A stretch of 11,681 nucleotides of DNA from NCBI GenBank assembly GCA_905479665.1, contig CAJQNM010000538.1:1-11681 (forward strand). Reading direction: 5' to 3'. Made by a program: the position numbers and the translations under genes. The DNA comes from an uncultured Saprospiraceae bacterium (GTDB taxonomy: Bacteria > Bacteroidota > Bacteroidia > Chitinophagales > Saprospiraceae). Of this stretch, positions 6,763 to 11,681 are shown piece by piece (the stretch's first letter is position 1; each line of letters starts with the position of its first letter). The notes under the pieces were generated by a model that was not told the DNA's origin, did not search any database, and saw nothing but the letters and a program-made list of their open reading frames with translations.

Positions 6763-8019
6763 ATGGCCGCCCTTCCACTTACGCTATTCGAACTGCAGCG
6801 TCATGTGCGGCGAGTCCTTGCCTTAAACTTTGATGAACCCGTCTGGGTCACTGCCGAGGTATCTCAGGTTTCTGGTTCGGGAGGTCACAGCTATCTGACC
6901 TTGGTCCAGAAAAATAGCGAGAGTGATAGACTGCTGGCTCAATGCAACGCTGTCCTTTGGCGTCAGGCACGAGCTGAGCTGCAGTCGACCCTCTCACAAC
7001 CTATCGATGATCTGCTCTCAACAGGTACGGAGGTATCCCTCCTCGTAGATGTAACTTTTCACGAGTTGTATGGATACAAACTTTCTGTTGTTGATATTGA
7101 CGAGAGCTATACGTTGGGAAAAGTCGAAATGCAACGCATGCAGACCATCAGTCGGCTCAAGGAAGAAAACCTGATCCTCCTCAACAAGCAACTAGTGCTG
7201 CCAGTGGTTGCGCAACGGGTAGCCATAATCAGCTCGCAAAATGCGGCAGGATTCCGAGATTTTATTGAGCATCTCTCAGCAAATAGTTACGGATACAACT
7301 ATCAGTACACCTTGTTTCAAAATTCGATGCAGGGCAATGACGTGACCCGGCAGCTCACCGAAAACCTAAAGCGGATTGGCGAGCAGAGTCACGCCTTTGA
7401 TGTGATCGTGATCTTACGTGGTGGTGGATCAAAGTTAGATCTTCGGGCATTTGATGATTACCAATTATGTAAATCCATAGCCCAGGCTCCCCTTCCCATA
7501 ATCACTGCCATCGGTCATGATATTGATCAATCTGTGGCAGATTTAGTTGCAGCAATTTCCCTCAAGACACCGACTGCAGCAGCCGACTTTCTGATCGAAC
7601 GAATCTTGCATTTTGAAAGCCAACTATCCCAGACATTTCAAAGGATACAAACGGCAATTACGACTACTCTGCAAGCCCAAAAGTCAAACGTCCTCATGAT
7701 GGAGCAGCGCCTTTCTCATGCGATCAGAACCAAAATAATGCACGAAAATACAGCGCTCACCTTGGGGTTGCAGCGGGTTCGCACCGAGCTGCGACATACC
7801 ACTCAGAAGGAATTTCATCGCATCGTAAGTTTAGCGGAAAAACTAAAGATTCTTGATCCCCAGCACACCATGGCACGTGGATTTGCAATGATTGCAGCGG
7901 CCGACGGGACCTGGATTCGATCAGTCGAGCAGGTTGCGCAGGGCGAAGTCGTCGAAAACCGTCTTGCTGATGGTGTGCTCTTGGCCGAAATCTCACAAAA
8001 AAAATCTTACCATGTATGA
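6763..8019 (+). CDS. xseA: Exodeoxyribonuclease VII large subunit
   Basis: The 418-residue catalytic subunit of exonuclease VII, which degrades single-stranded DNA from either end and acts in DNA repair with XseB. An N-terminal OB-fold for ssDNA binding covers about 5-115 (LTLFELQRHVRRVL, VWVTAEVSQVS, GGHSYLTL). The catalytic domain follows (about 125-285) with RVAIISSQNAAGFRDF (152-167), the RGGGSKLDLRAFDDY block (219-233), IGHDIDQSVADLVA (250-263) and KTPTAAADFL (268-277). Residues 280-360 form the long helical coiled-coil arm that holds small subunits. The C-terminus (LDPQHTMARGFAMI then a short beta segment) is the usual tail. The family is a close match throughout, with no lost motif. 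It sits 26 bp downstream of sucC, and its stop codon overlaps the start of xseB, so translation is probably coupled. Confidence 0.96.
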   Translation: MAALPLTLFELQRHVRRVLALNFDEPVWVTAEVSQVSGSGGHSYLTLVQKNSESDRLLAQCNAVLWRQARAELQSTLSQPIDDLLSTGTEVSLLVDVTFHELYGYKLSVVDIDESYTLGKVEMQRMQTISRLKEENLILLNKQLVLPVVAQRVAIISSQNAAGFRDFIEHLSANSYGYNYQYTLFQNSMQGNDVTRQLTENLKRIGEQSHAFDVIVILRGGGSKLDLRAFDDYQLCKSIAQAPLPIITAIGHDIDQSVADLVAAISLKTPTAAADFLIERILHFESQLSQTFQRIQTAITTTLQAQKSNVLMMEQRLSHAIRTKIMHENTALTLGLQRVRTELRHTTQKEFHRIVSLAEKLKILDPQHTMARGFAMIAAADGTWIRSVEQVAQGEVVENRLADGVLLAEISQKKSYHV

Positions 8020-8200
8020 AACCCCATCCGACCTGACCTATCAGGAAGCCAAGAAACAGCTGGAAGAGATTCTGCAGATGCTAGAAGAAGGCACCGACAA
8101 TATTGACGAATTGGAATCAATGCTGGAAAAATCGAAGAAGCTTGTTGCATTTTGCCAGCTGCGGCTACGGAACATCGAAGAAAATCTGGAGACGGAGTAG
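8012..8200 (+). CDS. xseB: Exodeoxyribonuclease VII small subunit
   Basis: A 62-residue, acidic, two-helix protein that binds the coiled-coil arm of XseA and is needed for exonuclease VII activity. The motif LTYQEAKKQLEEILQMLEEGTDNIDELESML matches the family (split here across about 8-38: Y-x-E-A-x-x-x-L-E-x-I, then a turn, then a second helix with K-x-L and CQ-x-x-L). An upstream in-frame ATG at 7892 would give 102 residues, but those extra 40 lie wholly inside xseA in another frame and are unlike XseB, so I chose the ATG at 8012. That start overlaps the xseA stop in ATGTATGA (8012-8019), a typical arrangement for coupled translation. It is somewhat shorter than the roughly 80 residues of E. 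coli XseB. Confidence 0.93.
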   Translation: MYETPSDLTYQEAKKQLEEILQMLEEGTDNIDELESMLEKSKKLVAFCQLRLRNIEENLETE

Positions 8201-8302
8201 TGTAAATGGAGCCTTCCCGCATCAAGAGATACGGTACGATGGGCGGATACCCTCAGTGGCAGAGTAGCAGTGTGGTCGTTTGAAATATGCGGCTGCGATA
8301 AA

Positions 8303-9865
8303 TTACGTTTTCTTGAGACCTCGCAATAGGCCTGGTAAGAGCTGTAATTTGTCTCTCACCCCGGATAGATCCACCAACTTGCTATCATTCATGGCTCGTA
8401 TCGTCAGCCATAATCCGATTGGCATTAAAATCAGGCAAGGCATCCAAGCCCCCAAGACAGGGTCAATGGTGTGCGTAGCATTTTTCGCCAACTTCTCAAA
8501 TAGTTCGTTGAGAATAATATAGACCATAAAGGAAGTGATGGCCACCAACAAGGGATAACCAAACCCACCTTTACGCACTATGGCACCCATTGGGGCCCCG
8601 ATAAAAAGAAAAATGAAACACACCACGGCTTGACCGTATTTTGAATGCAGAAGATAGAGATGCTTGACGATGTTGTGCTGCTCGTAGACCACCGCGCGTC
8701 GATATCCAAATGCCTTATGCTTCGACGCCCTGGTTTGAGAACGAGCCTTATCCAGCAAATCCACCCGCTTTTCCTCAGCAAATAGCCCTGCAATGCTTCG
8801 TGATGTCCATAGGTCTGCGATGTGGGGTTGCTCCCAAATAATCTTGAGTGGCGGCTTGGCTTTGATACCCGACTTCTGCACATACTTTTGAGCCGTAAGT
8901 GGTAAGGTAGAGTCTATTTTGGCAGAGACAATGTGCTCATTTGCCGGTTCGTATGAGAGAAAAGCCATCTTCGACTCGGTATCCACTACCACCTCATCCT
9001 TGAGCTCGATGAGGCGATCTGCGATCGTATCAATTTGGATCTTGAGCTGATCGATGCTGAGCATAGCGTGATAGTTCTTAAAGAGATCCTCCCCTGTTCG
9101 ACTGATGTCAAATTCCTTCAGATCAAAGACTTTGGTCCATGAGCCAAACTTGGTGCGGATGAACGGATACTTACGATTTCCCGAGGTCTCTTCTAGTTTC
9201 TGGTACTGGTGCCCATTCTTGAGCTGCATCACGAAAAAACGATCATTTTCGGTGATGTACATTTCTCCATCCTGTGCTCTCAAAACATTAAACCGATTGC
9301 CAAAATTACTTCGGTCGTCATCGATCATCACATCTGAGATCCGCTTGTTGTCGGTCGATTTGCCACCTATGCGTATGGCATGACCCTGAAAGTCTTCATT
9401 AAAAACTCCTGGTTCCAGATAGAGCGCAGGCTTTTGCTTTTTGATGTCATACAGCCTTGACTTTGATTTGAGATTGGCATAAGGAATGACATAATCACTA
9501 AAGAGATAGGAAGTCAATGCAATCAATGCGGCCACGATCATGGTACTCCGCATCGTTCGCATCAACGGTATACCGGCAGACTTTAGCGAAGCCAGCTCGT
9601 ACTTCTCAGCTAGACTCCCGTAAACCATCACACTGGCCAGCAAGACAGCAATCGGCAGGGATAGGGGGATCAGGGTCAGGCCCATATAGTAGATCATCTC
9701 AATGAGAAGGAAAAAACCCACTCCCTTTCCCGCTATGTCATCGATATACAACCAGAGAAACTGCATCATCAAGACAAACTGTGCAATGCCAAAAGCCACA
9801 ATGAAAGGAGGAAAGAACTCCTTCAATAGTAACTTGTCAATCTTTTTCAGCTTTAACCGCTTCAT
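8303..9865 (-). CDS. LptF/LptG family permease (YjgP/YjgQ)
   Basis: A 520-residue inner-membrane protein of the lipopolysaccharide exporter family, in which LptF and LptG with the ATPase LptB draw LPS from the inner membrane towards the LptA-type bridge. Six membrane segments are visible: about 18-40, 49-66, 67-83, 107-128, 410-430 and 436-490 (the last containing two, near 436-455 and 472-489; the 49-83 region may be one long or two short helices). The cytoplasmic coupling region EKYELASLKSAGIPLMR (87-103) is the family's LptB contact. A periplasmic beta-jellyroll covers about 140-260. Residues 260-400 are an extra, highly charged stretch not found in the 366-residue E. coli LptF, but usual in Bacteroidota members. 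Whether it is LptF or LptG cannot be decided from sequence alone. It is alone on the minus strand, divergent from the sigma factor gene (72 bp between starts). Confidence 0.92.
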   Translation of the reverse strand: MKRLKLKKIDKLLLKEFFPPFIVAFGIAQFVLMMQFLWLYIDDIAGKGVGFFLLIEMIYYMGLTLIPLSLPIAVLLASVMVYGSLAEKYELASLKSAGIPLMRTMRSTMIVAALIALTSYLFSDYVIPYANLKSKSRLYDIKKQKPALYLEPGVFNEDFQGHAIRIGGKSTDNKRISDVMIDDDRSNFGNRFNVLRAQDGEMYITENDRFFVMQLKNGHQYQKLEETSGNRKYPFIRTKFGSWTKVFDLKEFDISRTGEDLFKNYHAMLSIDQLKIQIDTIADRLIELKDEVVVDTESKMAFLSYEPANEHIVSAKIDSTLPLTAQKYVQKSGIKAKPPLKIIWEQPHIADLWTSRSIAGLFAEEKRVDLLDKARSQTRASKHKAFGYRRAVVYEQHNIVKHLYLLHSKYGQAVVCFIFLFIGAPMGAIVRKGGFGYPLLVAITSFMVYIILNELFEKLAKNATHTIDPVLGAWMPCLILMPIGLWLTIRAMNDSKLVDLSGVRDKLQLLPGLLRGLKKT

Positions 9866-9937
9866 ATCTTGCAGAAAAGAACGTTTTTTGACCTTGAATT
9901 GTGCATCTATTTAATTCTTCTGTAACAAATATCGGGC

Positions 9938-10471
9938 ATGAACCGTCTTCCTAGCGAAATGAGCTCCAAGATCTTTGAAGAGCAATTTGTGCCGCTCAAA
10001 GATAAGCTATATCGATATGCATTGCGGATTTTAAGAGATAGTCCGGAAGCAGAAGATGTTGTTCAGGATATTTTGGTGAAGGTGTGGAAAAAGCGAGACC
10101 TTTGGCATACTTGGGACAATAAGGAGGCCATGTGCATGACCATGACCCGCAATCTGTCTATCGATCGAAGCCGGAGAAAATCAAGACAGACCACAGACTT
10201 ACCTGAACACTACGATGAACCGAGCCCAGATGCAAACCCAGGTGAGATTACCGAAGCAAATGATACCATGGCATTGATTCAGAAAATCATGGATGATCTG
10301 CCACAAAAGCAACGAGAAGTGATTCATCTGCGTGAAATAGATGGATACACATATCAGGAAATATCAGAGCTGCTTAGCATTTCAATGAGTCAAGTAAAAA
10401 TCAATGTACACCGAGCGAGACTTTTTATGAAAGAGAGAATAACGAAAGCGTATGGAGATGGATTCCGCTAA
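9938..10471 (+). CDS. ECF-family RNA polymerase sigma factor
   Basis: A 177-residue sigma-70 family factor of the extracytoplasmic function type. Region 2 covers about 12-80: FEEQFVPLKDKLYRYALRI, then the core-binding and -10-recognition helices DSPEAEDVVQDILVKVW (35-50) and TRNLSIDRSRR (70-80). A variable linker (81-108) follows, and region 4 covers about 110-170 with LPQKQREVIHLREIDGYTYQEISELL (121-146) and the -35-recognition helix around SMSQVKINVHRAR (149-161). There is no region 1 or 3. The protein directs polymerase to a small regulon, normally held inactive by the anti-sigma encoded next. Its stop overlaps the next gene by 20 nt. The start at 9938 is the upstream choice; Met8 at 9959 is also possible. 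No Shine-Dalgarno sequence is visible. Target promoters and inducing signal are unknown. Confidence 0.95.
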   Translation: MNRLPSEMSSKIFEEQFVPLKDKLYRYALRILRDSPEAEDVVQDILVKVWKKRDLWHTWDNKEAMCMTMTRNLSIDRSRRKSRQTTDLPEHYDEPSPDANPGEITEANDTMALIQKIMDDLPQKQREVIHLREIDGYTYQEISELLSISMSQVKINVHRARLFMKERITKAYGDGFR

Positions 10472-10949
10472 AATTAATCTTATCCTGGAAAAATACTGGC
10501 TGGGAGATACCAGTCTAGAGGAGGAGGATGCCTTGCGTAGCTACTTCAGTGGTGAGGTAGCTGTTGAGCACCTATCACTTCGACCATTGTTTGGCTACTT
10601 TAATGCCCAGCAGCAGGTGGCCATGCCCTCTACGGTAGCAAGACCTTTAGCCCAGCCTGATGCTGTACCAAAGCCAGAAGCCAAGGTGAGAAGTCTCTGG
10701 AAAAAATATCGGGCTGTCGCAGCGGTGCTGATCCTGGCTATTGGGGCGCTACTGTTCTTTTCTCGTACGCAGGCAGAAAGCCAGCCTGAGATCCTTGCAA
10801 TGCAAGACACGTACGACAATCCTGAAGAGGCTTATGCAGAGGTCGTGGAGGCACTGCAATTTATTTCTGCGAAAATGAATAAGGGCCTGGAAACTACCTC
10901 TTCTTCACTGGAGAAAATTAAATCCCTGAACGAGCAATTTGCAAATTGA
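10452..10949 (+). CDS. Single-pass membrane protein, probable anti-sigma factor
   Basis: A 165-residue protein with an N-terminal cytoplasmic helical region (about 5-55, with the ILEKYWLGDTSLEEEDALRSYF pattern common in Bacteroidota anti-sigma-like proteins), a Pro/Ala-rich linker (58-80), one transmembrane helix (about 88-104, core AAVLILAIGALLFF) and a short periplasmic tail of some 60 residues. The N-in, C-out layout and the 20-nt overlap with the sigma gene point to a membrane anti-sigma factor for that sigma. It has no Cys and lacks the zinc-binding HxxxCxxC motif, so it is not a ZAS-type anti-sigma. The periplasmic part (DTYDNPEEAYAEVVEALQFISAKMNKG, split near 119-145) contains a recognisable repeated family motif. 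Start may be 10452 or the in-frame Met at 10458; both overlap the sigma gene. Anti-sigma activity is inferred from layout and context, not from a catalytic motif. Confidence 0.78.
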   Translation: MEMDSAKINLILEKYWLGDTSLEEEDALRSYFSGEVAVEHLSLRPLFGYFNAQQQVAMPSTVARPLAQPDAVPKPEAKVRSLWKKYRAVAAVLILAIGALLFFSRTQAESQPEILAMQDTYDNPEEAYAEVVEALQFISAKMNKGLETTSSSLEKIKSLNEQFAN

Positions 10950-10963
10950 ATTAACTTGCCTCA

Positions 10964-11461
10964 ATGAAGTCCTACGTATTGTCCATTACATTTCTCCTGG
11001 TATTCTCGCAGCTCTCTGCCCAGAATGCAGTCGATACACTATTTGATAAATATGGTGAAAACCCAGAATACCAAATGGTGAATGTTTCACCCACCATGTT
11101 TAAATTAATTGCCAAAGTCGATGAGCAAGATATGGATGCCGATCTGAAAAAATTAATCGATGACCTCACCAGCATGCGGATACTATCTAAGGAAGAGGGA
11201 GGTCAAGCGTTTTTTACCCAGACAGTTGCGGCATTGACCAAAAGTCTAGAGCCGCTTATCACGGTCAATGAGGGTGGTGAAGATGTCAAAATGTTTATTC
11301 AACAAGGCCCTGATCACGTCGAAGAATTGGTCATGGCTGCGCACAACCAAGACAAATTTGTACTAATCGACCTCTTGGGCGTTATCGACCTAAAAACCAT
11401 CGGTCGTCTTGGCGAAGCCCTCGATGCACCCGGCCTCAAATATTTGGAGCGGGTGAATTGA
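10964..11461 (+). CDS. Secreted DUF4252 domain protein
   Basis: A 165-residue protein of the DUF4252 family, function unknown. Residues 1-20 are a signal peptide (SITFLLVFSQLSAQ) with cleavage likely after LSAQ; no lipobox cysteine is seen, so it should be soluble in the periplasm or secreted. The mature part is mixed alpha/beta: an MFKLIAKVD strand (45-53), helical stretches around 56-72 and 84-97, a short strand-rich segment (VKMFIQQG, 108-115), and the final FVLIDLLGVIDLKTIGRLGEAL block (132-153), which fits the family's conserved GxIDLxxIxxL ending. It starts 14 bp after the anti-sigma gene and is probably in the same operon. In Bacteroidota such proteins often sit beside ECF sigma/anti-sigma pairs, which suggests a role as sensor, partner or target. 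That is inference. It ends 8 nt from the convergent serine hydrolase gene. Confidence 0.82.
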   Translation: MKSYVLSITFLLVFSQLSAQNAVDTLFDKYGENPEYQMVNVSPTMFKLIAKVDEQDMDADLKKLIDDLTSMRILSKEEGGQAFFTQTVAALTKSLEPLITVNEGGEDVKMFIQQGPDHVEELVMAAHNQDKFVLIDLLGVIDLKTIGRLGEALDAPGLKYLERVN

Positions 11462-11469
11462 GCAATAAA

Positions 11470-11681
11470 TTACTTTAAGAAACTCCAGGCTATCTTCCGC
11501 GTCAAATCTCCAACTTGCCCACCTGTTATATTTGTGATTAAGGCGATGACTAGGTCTTGTTCCGGATAGCAATAGAGCATCGTCGTCCCCCCTACTGAAC
11601 CACCCGAATGCCCTACCCAATGAAGACCTTCTGCATCAGTGCCTGATCGCCACCCGATACCATATGAGGTGCTCTTGCCGT
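11470..11681 (-). CDS. Beta-lactamase-family serine hydrolase, C-terminal part (cut by window edge)
   Basis: An open reading frame that enters from the right edge and ends at a TAA at 11470-11472; 69 residues are visible and the start lies beyond the window. The fragment begins around YGIGW, then has WVGHSGGSVGGTT, matching the third active-site motif (HxG / KTG equivalent) of class C beta-lactamase-related serine hydrolases, and then a conserved hydrophobic stretch (DLVIALITN) that forms the last strand of the fold. The SxxK and YxN motifs would be upstream and cannot be seen. Likely an esterase, peptidase or penicillin-binding-protein-like enzyme; a true beta-lactamase is not shown. It converges on the DUF4252 gene with 8 nt between stops. 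A competing minus-strand frame here (11390-11620) lacks any such motif and is a shadow. Confidence 0.83.
   Translation of the reverse strand, partial: GKSTSYGIGWRSGTDAEGLHWVGHSGGSVGGTTMLYCYPEQDLVIALITNITGGQVGDLTRKIAWSFLK

Noticed and set aside
8210..8245. Imperfect inverted repeat CCGCATC / GATGGGCGG between xseB and the permease gene as a bidirectional terminator
   Set aside because: Needs a 2-nt bulge and a 14-nt loop, with no T-tract on either side.
9879..9906. GAAC-type ECF autoregulatory promoter upstream of the sigma gene
   Set aside because: GAAC occurs at 9879-9882, but no convincing -10 partner is found at the expected spacing, and the sigma's true recognition site is unknown.
11390..11620. 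76-codon minus-strand open frame at the right end
   Set aside because: It overlaps the DUF4252 gene and is out of frame with the fragment that carries the HSGG motif of the serine hydrolase, which explains the region better.

Overview
The window looks like a chromosomal segment from a member of the Bacteroidota, probably a marine-type Saprospiria or Cytophagia relative. Four things point there: a secreted protease with a C-terminal type IX secretion (T9SS) sorting domain, an ECF sigma / one-TM anti-sigma / DUF4252 cassette, an LptF/LptG permease with an enlarged periplasmic part, and the absence of Shine-Dalgarno sequences, with TAnnTTTG-like -7 boxes upstream of some genes. No rRNA, tRNA, CRISPR array or mobile element was seen. 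Most of the window is ordinary housekeeping content.

Left block (147-3736, minus strand): malate dehydrogenase, a peroxiredoxin-like-2 thiol protein, a von Willebrand A (VWA) domain protein and a secreted conserved hypothetical lie in that order on one strand with gaps of 53, 8 and 82 bp, so they may be co-transcribed from a promoter in front of mdh. Positions 1-146 hold no gene I can support.

Middle block (3933-8200, plus strand): a divergent intergenic region of about 195 bp separates mdh from a secreted M43-type zinc metalloprotease. After a possible terminator come sucC (succinyl-CoA synthetase beta), xseA and xseB (both exonuclease VII subunits). sucC and xseA are 26 bp apart and xseA/xseB overlap by 8 nt. 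Two TCA-cycle enzymes (mdh, sucC) therefore flank the protease on opposite strands.

Right block (8303-11681): an LptF/LptG permease gene on the minus strand is divergent from a plus-strand cassette of ECF sigma factor, membrane anti-sigma-like protein and secreted DUF4252 protein. These have a 20-nt overlap and a 14-nt gap. The cassette converges, 8 nt stop to stop, on the C-terminal end of a beta-lactamase-family serine hydrolase that runs off the right edge.

The points most worth a second look are the Gly-to-Ser change in the protease zinc motif, the uncharacterised sigma/anti-sigma/DUF4252 unit, and the VWA + thiol protein + conserved secreted protein group. I did not find a clear new defence or mobile system.
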